Shown: piece by piece, positions 35,201-44,989 of the stretch
How the letters are laid out: every line of letters starts with the position of its first letter
Position numbering within the stretch: position 1 is the stretch's first letter
DNA from: Desmodesmus armatus
Taxonomy: Eukaryota > Chlorophyta > Chlorophyceae > Sphaeropleales > Scenedesmaceae
Assembly: GCA_007449985.2 (NCBI GenBank)
Contig: VIIQ02000059.1
Location: forward strand, 310,001 to 374,000
Direction: 5' to 3'
Length of the DNA stretch: 64,000 bases
The notes under the pieces: generated by a model
What the model saw: the letters and a program-made list of their open reading frames with translations, nothing else
Database searches by the model: none
Told to the model about the DNA's origin: nothing
Position numbers and translations under genes: made by a program

Positions 35201-38200
35201 TGCACCTGCTGTGGCGGCTGCTGCTGCTGCCTGCTGTAAGGGGTGCACCGGTCCCATCAAGCCCTCAGCAGCAGCAGCAGCAGCAGCAGCAGCACCTGGC
35301 TGGCCACGTTGGCGCCTTCCGGTCCTCTGTCGGTGTCCCGCCCTGCTGCCACCCAGTGCTGCTGCTGCTGCCGCCGCTGCTGCCGTCTGCACCTCCCCGT
35401 GCTGCTGCTGGGGCGATGTATGCGCTGCTGCTGCTGCCTCGGTTGCTGCTGTGTCTGTTGTCAACCGCCGCCTGAGGCGACGTACGAACTGCTGCAGGTC
35501 ATAACCCCTGCATAAGGGGGAGCATGGGGGAAAGGGTTGTTGGGGGGGGGGGGTCAACAGGATGTGAGGTGCAAGCTGTGGCTGTGCTTGGCGTGGTGGT
35601 GGGGGTGGGAAACAGGGCAGCGGGCCAGTGGGAGCGGCGTGTGTGTGTGTGGGGGGGGGGGGGGAGTTGGCGGAAGGAGGTGGGAGGAGGCAGCAACCAA
35701 CCCGCTTGGCAGGAGCAACATTGCCAAGGAGGGCTAGATGCAAATAAAAAGTGTGTGCTGCTGCCATCTGTTGCTGCGGCATGCTGCATATGACTGCACA
35801 TTGGTTGAGGGTCCCAGCAGTAGTGCAGTCTGTACATGACTAGGCCCTGTCTTCCACCACCCACCATGCCATCTCCAAAGCTGTCTCTGCCCCCCCCCCC
35901 CCCAGTGCCTCCCTCATCAGCCCCCGACCCCTTCCGCCCCTGCTGCAAACCTCTCCGCCTCTGAGACCTGGCCGCACCCTCCCCTCCTCCCTCCTGCCCC
36001 CCTCACTCCCTCGCACCCCCCCCCCACACCCCCTTGCCCCCCTCACTCCCTGCTACCCTCCCCCCCCCCACCCACCATGCCATCTCCAGGGCTGTCTCTG
36101 CCTCTGCCAGTGCCTCCCCCAGCAGCCCCATCGCCTCGTAGCACACAGCAGCCTGGTAGTGGGCCATGCCAAAATTGGGGCGCAGCCGCAGCGCAACCAG
36201 CGCATACCTACAGGCATGGTAGACAAGGAGTGGAGTAATGCAGCACAGTAGAGCACAGCTGGTGTAAGGTGCTCCAGTTGTGAGGGACCTCAGCACAAGC
36301 ACATACCTGTAGGCAACACAGCAGGCAGGCGGGGAGCAGTGGTGTAAAGCAGCACAATATAGCACAACTGGTGTGTGGTACCTCAAATTACGAGGCACCG
36401 CAACGCAACCAACGCAAACCTGCAGGCGATACAACAGGCAGCCGGGGAGCAGTGGTGTACAGCAGCACAGTATGCCACAGCTGGTGTAGGGTACCTCTGA
36501 TTGGGACGCAGCCGCAACACAACCAGCGCATACCTACAGGCACGATTGACGGGGAGCAGTGGTGTAATGCAGCACAGTATAGCAGAGCTGGTGTGAAATA
36601 CCTCCAATTGGGACGGAAGCGCACTACAAGCAGCGCATACCTACAGGCAACACAGCAGGCAGACACGGACAGTGATTGAATGCAGCACTGCAGAATAGTG
36701 CAACTGTTTTCTACACCTGGCATGCAGTACGGTGTAGGGGGGGGGGGCAGCAACACCCCTGCAGCCGCAACTAGAGCGTGTTTCAAAATATTTGTGTGTG
36801 GGGGCGGGGTCCCACAATCATGCTTAAGTGCCTCAAGTGGCTGCCAATTGGCTTTGCAAAGCAAGCACTCTGAGATCAGAGCCCTCCCATTGTTGCGGCA
36901 AGCAATGCACTGTGCGAGCATCCACGTTGTCTCATGGACCAATGCATTCCTAGCGCGAGTCAGGCACACCTTGCGCGTTTGCTTATGTGTGAATGTGTGT
37001 GTGTGTTCCCGCCTGAGTGTCTTAAAGAAGGGAGGGAAACCACGCTCCTGCGTATGGCCCAAACAGCAAACAACCCTGACCCCCACCTGAGTGATGCGTC
37101 CAGCTCGCCCCTCTCATACAGGTCCTGTGAACGGGTGAGGATGGCACTTGCCACAGCACCACGCCGCCTTGACGCAATCACAAGGTCACCACGCTGCACA
37201 GCACGACACAGCACAGCAGGCGACGACACAGCATGGCACAGCACAGCACAGCACAGCACAGCACAGCGCAGCAAGGAGACATCACTGCTGAGCTCAGCAG
37301 CAGTGTGGTTTGACGGTGGTGGTTTGACGGTGCAGCCCGTGAAGTCAGTGGGGGCCCACTGACTTCACAGCTGGTCCCCACATATCACAAGCTGCTGGGT
37401 AGGCCTACTGCTGCTGCGTGGCTGATGAGCTCAATGGAGGGGTGAGGGGTGAGGGAGGTGCAACGGCACTGCTCCATTTCAGGCAGCTGTGCAGCACAAG
37501 TGCAGGCAAAGGCTGACACCGCTGCATAAATTGGCCCGATCAGCGTCCAACGCTGAACCTAGTAGGTCACGGGCCGCCTGGTGGTGTCTTGCTTGTCTTG
37601 CACCTATGATAACCTGGTGCTGCATGCGCCATGAAACGCTTTGCGTGTATGTACTGGACCCATGTTCTCCTCACCTCAAGCCGTTCAACAGCATCATCAA
37701 CACTCAGCACCCTGCTGGCAGTCCCGCCATCACCCAAGCCACGAGCACCACCACCCTCCTCGCCCCCATCTTCCCCAAGCTGCTGCTGCTGCTGCTGCTG
37801 TTGGTTGGTCACTGCTGCTACGCCAGCTGCAGTAGCCGCTGCCGCTGCTGCATCGGCGTCTGTTTCCATTGCATCGCCTCCTTCCGTCTGCTTGGAACCA
37901 GCAGCAGCAGCAGCAGCAGCAGTGCCGCGGTGGCGGCTGCGCGTCTTGGCAGGCGGCTGCATCGGCGAGCCGCCACCACCAGCAGCAGCAGCAGCGGTGT
38001 CACCACCAGCAGCAGCAGCAGCGGTGGCCCGAGGTGTGCCGGGCTGATCGGCCCCTACGGCAACATTAGCAGCAGCTGCTGCAGTGAGGTCACTCCTGCT
38101 GCGCTTGCCGCCGCCACCGCTGCTGTTGCTGCGCTTCAATGTAGCTGACGGCTGTCCTGCTGCTGCTGCTGCTGCTGCTGCTGGCCTAGCAGGGCTGCTG

Positions 38201-41200
38201 CCGGGAACGTCCCAGAGGTACACATAGTCACCTGCGGCCAACAAGGTGGCAGCAGTGGCAGCAGTGGTTTCAGCACTCGAAAGAAGAATTTCGACACCCC
38301 ACCACGGGTCATTGATTGTAAGGGCAACATTGATTGAGGGTCAGAGAAACATGTCCAGCCTTCCACCCAGCATGCAACATTGAGCGAGGGTCCGTGTATC
38401 CTGGCACTAGGCATTTGGAGGGCGTCCCACAAGGAAGTCAGAGATTACAGTGAAGGAGATTATCCTTGCAGGAAGGGTACTCAAGCCAGCTGTGCTCACC
38501 CATGTAGTTGGCCAGCACCTGGCTGCCATCGTCAGCAAAGGCGACTCCGCTGATGCAGTCTGACGCAAAGTCAGGGGCCTGACCGGCAGGACTGAGGTGA
38601 CACACGGCCTGCACGTAGGATGGGGGTACAGGACAATTGGGGGTACAGGATGGGGGTGTAGCACAATTGGCAACAGCAGCGGCAGCAGTGGAAACACTCT
38701 ACATCAGTGCAAGGCAGCATGCTGCAGTGGGCAAAGAGCAGTCAGCTCACAAGGTGACAGAGAGAATACAGGAGCAACAGCCTGAGAGGGGTTCTTCTGA
38801 TGTGCAACTGTATCCCCATTACCCCTCATTACCAAGCAACCCGCTGTCCCATACCCAACCAACAAGGGAACCAACCAACCCATCGGCTCACCTACTACCC
38901 CTGCAGCTGCTACATGAGCTGTCAGGTACCCTCACTGCACTAAAATCCACAACCTTCAAACCTGCTGCCCGTGAGGCTATATGGCCCATATCCTTCCTGT
39001 TGTGGGCAACAGGGGGGCACAAGCCCAGTGGCTGGCCACATACATAGATAGAAGGGGCAGCGCAAGCCTTCATCTGTGGGCCCCATGATGGTCATCCACT
39101 CTGCACCCACACACCTGCGAGGTTGCCGATTCTATTGGCGTGCCCCTGTGAGACAGCTAGGCACACAACCCTCACACAACCCCCCTCACCTTGTAAGCTG
39201 CTGCGCGTGTGCTGCTGCTCCTGCTGGCACATCAAAGCTGAGTTGGCCAACTGAGTCCATGGACTGAGCTGGACTGAGCCCAACTCAACCACCACCGCTA
39301 CGCTGTTAACTAAACTTTCAATCCCAGCGATAAAAATAAAATGCAGCGCTAATAGCTTAATGGACCCTACCAGCCCCTGGGCCCTGGCCACCCCTGCTGT
39401 GCCCCTGTCACTCAGTGAGGAGCTCCTCTCACCTTGCATGCTGCTGCGCGTGTGCTGCTGCTCCTGCTGGCGCTGCCGTTGCGTGCTGCACTCATCCTCC
39501 TGTCATACACGCGCAGGGCATCGTCTGATGCACCCACAGCCAACAGCCAAGGCTTGTGCCTGGGGACAGCAATAAGTGTGCAGAGAGAGCGGGGGGGGGG
39601 GGGGGGCAGGGAGGGGGGGGGGGGGGGAGAGCAGAGAGAAGGGGGGGGGAGTGAAATGTCACGCCAGCGGAGGAGAGGGGGAGCATGTGTGACGCACCCT
39701 CACTGAAGTTCTTGACGTCGCTGCACAGTTTGAACGCGTCCGTGCCGCATGGTTTTGTTGTGCTGCTCACAACATGTGTGCCTGTATGCAGCAGTAACTG
39801 AGCATGAGGTCCACAAGCGAAGTTGACGCTAGGTTGGCTACCAAACTCACAGCGTTTCCTGTCCCAGCCGCTGCATTGCTGTCATTGTCACAACATACAT
39901 TCTTCACGCCCACACACACGTTTTCTTTGGAGGGCACAGGGGGGGCGGACCCCCACCGGCTGGCCACACACACAACAGCCGAGTGAACCCGACTGCCGGG
40001 AGCCCGAGGCAGAGGCTCACACCGACGAGGGACACCTGACACCCCTTATCCAGGAGGTCACATCTTCACAAGAAATGCTCACCAGGGCGAAGATATGGAG
40101 TTGATCTCTAGCCGCACCCCATTTCGTGACAGCTGCAGCAGCTGCGTGCCTGACCTTGACACACGCAAGTCGAGCTGGCGAACTGCAGGGCAGAATCAAA
40201 CACAGGTTTTAGTGACACAGCGCCACAGGCTTTGTGACTGAAATCAATCAGGCCGCAACTTCTCCACAACCCCGGCCTACCACTCCAAGCAGTGCAGTGG
40301 GATGGTAGTTCTGGACTGCACATCCAGTCAAGACTGGAACCGGCAAGCGGTCAGCTTAGCTATCGGCAGAGTCTGCTAGCACAACTGGCGGTGAAAAGTA
40401 GTGAGCCTACCGAAAAAGAGGTCCAGACGATGGGGATGGAATAATATCAGTGACAACACAAGGCAACATAGGCGGTGACTGTGACGTGCTGGCACCATAC
40501 CTACACTGTGCAGTGACCCTGCACTACACCTTACACACCTGAGCCGTCTTCACTGCAGCTGATGAGCAGGTGGGGGTTGTAGGGCTCCGTCACAAGCTTC
40601 TTCACACGACCTGTGCACAGACAGCACAGCACAGCACATCACATGTATGTTTCCGCCTGAGCTGTCTTCAGTGCAGCTGATGAGCAGGTGTGGGTTGTAA
40701 GGCTCGGTAACAAGCTTCTTCACACGACCTGCGGCCAACACATGCATTGGACAACACCTGCATTGGCCCGAGAGGGTTTCTGCTGGCCAGTTAAAGCAGC
40801 AAACCAGCCAGCCAACACACAAACACGGGTGTCAGTTTTGCTCCTTCACCTCACTGCACAACTGATACCCTTGTTTGTATGCTAACCCTGCCAGCCAGCC
40901 ACACGCACACACTATCTCAAATGGGCCCCACGCGCTGTGCCCACCCACCGACCCTCTGGCCTTGCAAGTCACTCATACAGCAGGCAAAGCAGCCAGAAGG
41001 AACAGACTAGACTGAGTGCATCGCCAAGCTAAACCATGATACTAGCAAGGGCTCCTGTCAAACGGCCAGCCACCGTTATCACTATAACCACACGATGTGT
41101 GGAGCGCAGAGCTGCAATTCAAGCTTTCACAAGCCAAAGCCACTGCAATGCTTCTAAGTCTGCTTGCGAAGCCAGATTTCCCAGAGGACCGCATGTCATC

Positions 41201-42803
41201 CTGGCATGCTTTGCCCACAGTCTCAGCCTCAAAGTCACAAAGGTCCGCCCGCACCTCCCTCTGTGCTTCCCGCACATATCATCGGACTGCCGAAGCTCTC
41301 TGTTTGGGGTGTCAGATGAACATGAATATAAACACTTCTGCAGCTGCAGTGCGACAGGCGATGATGACATCCCCACACAAGCCCACTACTGTTGCTGCTG
41401 TTGCTGCTGCTGTTGCTGCTGCTTTTGCTGCTGCGGCTGCTGCTGGCGCACCTGTGTGTGGGTTGTACACCTTGACCACTGCTCCAGAAGCCACGTCATG
41501 CACCCGCACCTCATTGTCACCAGCACAGGTGGCTAGCAGGGGCTGGCTGCTGTCACCTGACGCACACAGCACAGCACAGCACAGCATGGCACAGCACAGC
41601 ATGACACAGCAGACAACACCGTGATTGACAGTTGCAGGTGCAATGATGGTGGTCATCAACATGCACACAACGATAGTACTACTAGTAGGACACCAGGACT
41701 GCTGGCCGAACAAACATGATATGCACGGCACGCTGTAACTGCGCGTGTATGTATGCAGGCAACCAGTTTGCTGCACGTCTGTCCAGCAACGGAACAGGCC
41801 GGCTGGCTGCCAAGGACACTCCTTCTGCAGCTGCTGTACGTATTGTGGGCATGAACTTCACGCATGCAGGCAAACATTATGCTGCACGTTTGTCCAGCGA
41901 CGGAACAGGCCTGCTTGCCCGCTGCCAAGGAAACTCCTTCTGCAGCTGCTGTACCTGTTGTGGGCATGAACTTCACGCAGAAGATGTTTGCTGTGTGTCC
42001 CGTGGTGGTGTTGATCAGGGGCCTACTGCTGTGAAGGTCCCAGAGGCATATGTGGGTGTCATCTGAACCAGAAGCCAACAGAGAACCTGGCGGGGTGCAG
42101 TCACAGCAGGCATGGTATGCAGTCACAGTTACAGGCACAGCGACAGACTGGCTCAGCAAAGCTGAGCAAAACTGCAAGGGCGAACTGGGGGATTTCACCA
42201 TGGTATTTGCTGAGCTAGGGTACATCAGCACACCAAATTCAGTGCAGCCATACATGAGGTCACCTCAAACGGTTTCATCTGCAGCTGCAGCTGGACAGTC
42301 ATTGGGCCAGCCAAGCCAAGCACCTCAATGCCGAGTCAGAGTGCAAGAATATGGCCATGCGGTATGATAGTTCACATGATACCGCCATGCATCCCACGTT
42401 GCAGCCACGTGTGAAGTCACAAGTGCTGCTGGGCCCATCCACGTCTGCATGCACAGGCAGGCTACATTATGTCCCTTCATTCCATGGCATGTAGCTGTGT
42501 TCCTTGCACATGGATGTACATGCGCACGTAGCCGCAAGCCGCAAACAAAGATACTCTGCAGTGATGTAGTGCAGCTTAAAAGCTGATATCTGCTGCTTTT
42601 CAGGTGACAGTCACATGTGTGCAAGCACCAAGCCCTTAAGCTGGGAGCCCCCGGCCATCCCTTGGGGTGTTTCATGCTGGTCCCCTTTTGCATGGAGCCA
42701 AAGAGGAGGCCCTGATGTCCATTAGATGCACCTTACCTGACTCGTTGAACTGTACGTGATTCACACAGCCCCTGTGTCCCACCAACAGCTTCTCCAAAGC
42801 CAT
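28020..42803 (-). CDS. WDTC1/DCAF9-like WD40-TPR protein, very large gene
   Basis: About 16 exons can be joined by matching phase: 42803-42737, 42086-41955, 41556-41452, 40610-40539 (or its duplicate 40728-40657), 40182-40083, 39559-39433, 38608-38500, 38231-37675, 37193-37087, 36207-36076, 35507-33148, 32390-32026, 30892-30586, 29851-29490, 28937-28819, 28369-28020. Domain order matches animal WDTC1: N-terminal WD40 (GHRGCVNHVQFNES, LLASGSDDTHICLWDL, HTANIFCVKF, ATCAGDNEVRVHD, LAVGASDDALRVYDRRM, DYVYLWDV), a TPR segment (YALVALRLRPNFGMAHYQAA), then C-terminal WD40 (RYRGAVSLKTIKDVSF, AAGSDDGRLFIWE, VVNCIDSHPTAPLLASCGID). In animals this is a CUL4-DDB1 substrate receptor. Here Ala/Gln/His-rich and acidic sequence of roughly 1000 residues separates TPR and the last WD repeats. 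The 35507-33148 exon shows two frame breaks. The start is uncertain; upstream coding exons are possible. Many introns hold exon-edge duplications and SINEs. Confidence 0.85.
28056..28135. repeat. 39-bp coding tandem repeat near the WDTC1-like C-terminus
   Basis: Two copies of a 39-bp unit encode the near-identical 13-residue segments RQAAQDLAAGLS and RQAAEDMAAGLR just before the stop. Being a multiple of three, the duplication keeps frame. Confidence 0.7.
28860..29165 (-). repeat. Exon-head plus acceptor duplication (RYRGAV exon)
   Basis: The functional exon begins at 28937. A second head with its own acceptor begins at 29163 and matches it for about 80 bp (RYRGAVSLKAIKDVSFMGP), then decays into a stop. 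The true exon is the downstream copy, which alone continues into the WD repeat. Confidence 0.8.
30054..30083 (+). repeat. (GGGT)n simple repeat
   Basis: About seven GGGT units follow a G-run and a GT tract in an intron of the WDTC1-like gene. On the plus strand it is a strong G-quadruplex candidate; the transcript carries the C-rich complement. Confidence 0.8.
30340..30650 (-). repeat. Exon-tail plus donor duplication (PAPGELLRE exon)
   Basis: The tail ending at 30586 (donor GTAAGAGG) is repeated with its tail ending at 30362 (donor GTGAGTGG). About 60 bp before each donor are nearly identical (GEMELGVPAPGELLRE), and the similarity runs on into the intron. Confidence 0.8.
31425..32075 (-). 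repeat. Four-copy exon-tail plus donor array (ATLAEVLQA exon)
   Basis: The exon tail encoding ATLAEVLQAH with its G-rich donor (GTGGGTGG) at about 32025 recurs near 31895, 31640 and 31435 on the minus strand. The copies are separated by (CCCA)n-like and C-run sequence. The most upstream copy, at 32026, keeps phase with both neighbouring exons. Confidence 0.78.
32820..33042 (+). mobile_element. Full-length tRNA-derived SINE with 13-bp target duplication
   Basis: The insertion 32833-33029 (about 197 bp) is flanked by the direct repeat TTTAGTAGTAAAT (32820-32832 and 33030-33042). Its head carries a Pol III B box, GGTTTGACTCC (32859-32869); its body matches the other family copies (CTTGGGCTCCCGGCAGCC, GTGTGTGTGGCCAGCC, GGGGGTCCGCCCCCC); its tail ends in an A-run. 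It lies in an intron of the WDTC1-like gene, sense to the plus strand. The clean duplication suggests fairly recent insertion. Confidence 0.85.
33290..33665 (-). repeat. Poly-Gln/poly-His coding CAG/CAC repeat tract
   Basis: On the minus strand this encodes alternating runs of seven to nine Gln separated by blocks of two to five His in the disordered insert of the WDTC1-like protein, and another Gln run upstream of a Pro run. It is an interrupted trinucleotide array likely to vary in length. Confidence 0.85.
34470..34502. repeat. 20-bp frame-breaking duplication
   Basis: TGACTCATCC occurs twice, separated by CCAACGGGGG. Removing one 20-bp unit would join two acidic Ser/Asp-rich frames smoothly; with both copies present the frame is broken. 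Confidence 0.65.
35855..36135 (-). repeat. Exon-tail plus donor duplication (TPR exon)
   Basis: The tail of the TPR exon (GLLGEALAEAETALEMAW, donor near 36076) has a diverged copy ending near 35865. The copy has a 14-nt G-run in place of the GAGGCACTGGCAG core but retains ETALEMAW and the donor. Confidence 0.75.
36195..36660 (-). repeat. Five-copy exon-head plus acceptor array (TPR exon)
   Basis: Units of about 100-117 bp each hold an intron end, an acceptor (CCTGTAG, CCTGCAG or CCTACAG) and the first ten or so codons of the TPR exon (RYALVALRLRPN and variants). Acceptors lie near 36208, 36309, 36419, 36537 and 36643. Only the copy at 36207 continues into the full exon; the others run back into intron-like sequence. 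Confidence 0.8.
37198..37270. repeat. CACAG/TGCTG pentanucleotide-like repeat at an acceptor
   Basis: CACAG units on the plus strand read as TGCTG on the transcribed minus strand and end directly at the acceptor of the exon starting at 37193. Similar tracts precede the acceptors at 40610 and 41556. Confidence 0.75.
39000..39075 (-). mobile_element. SINE copy 5, partial and diverged
   Basis: On the minus strand it carries the family body word GTGGCCAGCCACTGGGCTTG and a C-rich 3' part. It has no recognisable head or target duplication. It lies in an intron of the WDTC1-like gene. Confidence 0.45.
39185..39475 (-). repeat. Exon-tail plus donor duplication (Ser/Ala-rich tail)
   Basis: About 43 bp at the end of the exon closing at 39433 (AGCAGGAGCAGCAGCACACG onward) plus GTGAG recur at 39187-39230. 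Both copies keep a usable donor (CAAGGTGAG). Confidence 0.75.
39590..39655 (+). repeat. G-run cluster
   Basis: Three runs of eight or more G, two of them over a dozen, in an intron of the WDTC1-like gene. A G-quadruplex candidate on the plus strand and an error-prone stretch for sequencing. Confidence 0.8.
39926..40036 (-). mobile_element. SINE copy 4, minus orientation
   Basis: On the minus strand it reads GGTGTGAGCCTCTGCCTC, GGGCTCCCGGCAGTC, GTGTGTGTGGCCAGCCGG and GGGGGTCCGCCCCCC, clearly the same family as the copy at 32.8 kb. A short insertion splits the GGCTGTTG region. The B-box head is not evident. Confidence 0.7.
40539..40735 (-). repeat. Whole-exon tandem duplication (GRVKKLVTEPYNPH exon)
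   Basis: Two 72-bp exons, 40728-40657 and 40610-40539, encode GRVKKLVTEPYNPHLLISC followed by TEDSSG or SEDGSG. Both have a CAG acceptor. The promoter-proximal copy has a GC donor (TCAGGCGG); the other has GTGTGT. Length is a multiple of three and phases match, so either or both could be spliced in frame. Confidence 0.85.
41750..41990 (-). repeat. Exon-tail plus intron-start duplication (FCVKFMPTT exon)
   Basis: Two head-to-tail copies of about 115 bp each hold the tail CGTGAAGTTCATGCCCACAA, a donor-like GTACAGC and the start of the intron. The true exon ends at 41955 (ACAG before GTACAG); the downstream copy has lost the AG before its GT. Confidence 0.8.
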
Positions 42804-44985
42804 CCGGGGTACAAGCTGGCAACAGCAGAGCCAGAAAGATGCCTGGCCCCATCCTGTTCCCGTGCTGCTAGTGTCAGGGGCAGCTGTTCAGCTGACATGA
42901 ATGCAGTGATTTTATTACTGGATTGCCATACCCGGCGAGAACTTCGCTCGGGGCGATGGACACAGAACAGATCAGGGATCCAAGCTCAGTTTTGCAGACT
43001 TGACGACTCTTGAGATGTCGCACAGCACGGGTTCGATGACTTCTTATTAAAGTAAGGCAGTTGGCCCAGGTACACTTGCTGCTGCCACGGTTTGTAGTGT
43101 CACCCCATTTGAGCAGAGTGACAGACAGGGCATAGGGACAGCAGACAAGTGCCCTTTTGGACCTGTGACTCGATGTGGCACCACAACACTATTAGAGACA
43201 CAGTCAACGCATGCTTTGGGATCTGGTCTATGCTCTTTCAAAGCCAATAGCAAAAGACGACTGGGGAAACAGCCTGCAAGTCCACTGGTATGGTTTGGCA
43301 GTGTGTTGAAAGCAAAACGGATTGATTTCCCTGGTGGAATCATGCAGCAGTGGATGCAGAATCACCACATGAACATATTGTGGCTGTACCCAGGGGGGGG
43401 GGCAGTCCAGTCAACTTTGGACACTAGGCTGGACTTTGACTTGGTACTTTCACAATAGATTTATAACATTATAAATAACATATGGTAAGAAATTGACAGC
43501 AATCTGAGCAGGTTGAAAACAGGGGGGTGGGTGGGTGGGTCAAGCTGGGTTACAGTAACTTCCTGGCATGCTGTCAACTTCTTGTAGAAGCATCGGATGA
43601 AGCTGGGAAGTAGCGCATTCGAAAGCTATCGACAAACTGAGTTGATATAAGCATGTTCTGACCATCTTTAGTTACCATTTACCCCTGAGGCTGCCCATGC
43701 CAGTACTATAGCCGTGGCACGGTGCCCGGCACCAAGTCAGCCCCCTTGATGCCAGTACCCAGACATGCGTCACAAGAGTGCACAGACCAGCACCAAGTCA
43801 GCCCCCAGCACCAACGGTCCCTGCAAATGTCCCATGTGTGACCGTGACCCACCAGCTGTGGTTTGGAAGTACCACATGCTGTCTCACTGGCAGCAGATGC
43901 ACCCAGACCACCACAGCCGACAACAGAGGTGCAACAGGATTGGTGTGTCCTGCTACAGACTCTGAGCAGGTTTGAGGGCACATGTAATTGAACAGGCACG
44001 CTGATTGGTTGTACCAACTGTGTTGTTTCCTGTGTGTTTCTAGGGCTGCACAGCAGTGCTTTGATCACGTCGCTGACCGCCGCTGCTGTGCTCCACAGGT
44101 CTCTTGACTGATAGAACAAACAACACCCTTGTGGCCATCAGAGTACCTCAGGAAACATGTAGAAATATATAATAACACTTTAGGCCTTGCATAGGCCAGT
44201 TACAAGACGTTCAGAGGATATTTAGGGGTGGGTGGGGGGTGGGTGGGTGGGCGGGGGGTCCCAGTTTCAACTTCTTAGCCTAGTGTCCGACAACAACCAT
44301 AGCGCCCCCCCCCCCCCTGCTGTACCCAAAACAAAGTGACAGTGCCTTGTGAGTTCATCTGCAATACTATCACAGAAAGGGAGGCAGTTGGCATCATTTT
44401 AGACCTGATGGCCAGTGCAGACATATGCTCAGCTGCTGCTGTACAGCGTGCAAGTCAGTCAGGTGATGGCCCAACAAAGGGCAGTGTGCTGGCATGCTGG
44501 CAGCCCTACCGATTCAACTCATTTGACTGATTTTGCTGCCACATGGCTGTGAACTCCCAGTCAGTTAAAGTGTACAGGCGCTTCATCCAAAGCATGATGC
44601 AGGTGTTTCAAGTACTGTGCAACGCATTTACATAATGAACCGTCACCAAACACATACCATACCAAACCCGCTCTGTGGGCACCTTATGCATTGCAGCCAA
44701 ATGCACGCCCCTTGGACAACAGCACCATGCTCAGACAAATCGCCGCAATGCCAATGCTCTTGAGCTGCCACTGCAGTACCCGCTTGGCCGCACCAACCCC
44801 CATCCTAGCAGCACACCCTGCAAGAATGTGATATCATAATATCGATCAATGGTGCGCTGGTGACCCACTGACTCGTGCCATATAGGGCCTGCTACGGCAC
44901 CCTTGTATTGAGTTTGGCAGTTCCAAGAGACAACAGCCACCATTGCCACAAAACGTGAGCAAAAAGTGACCCAATCAGCTGGCGC
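42804..44985. other. Gene-poor region upstream of the WDTC1-like gene
   Basis: It should contain the promoter and possibly a first exon of the WDTC1-like gene; I cannot locate them. A GGTG/GGGT-rich stretch lies at 44228-44260 and short G or C runs at 43391 and 44305. One zinc-finger-like fragment is listed separately. Confidence 0.4.
43765..43965 (+). pseudogene. Zinc-finger-like coding fragment
   Basis: The frame contains CKCPMCDRDPP, then WKYHMLSHWQQMHPDH, with Cys and His spacing reminiscent of BED or C2H2 fingers found in transposases and their derivatives. It has no identifiable start, partner exon or downstream domain. I take it as a relic of a transposon or gene, with low confidence; chance is possible. 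Confidence 0.25.
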
Positions 44986-44989
44986 TCAT

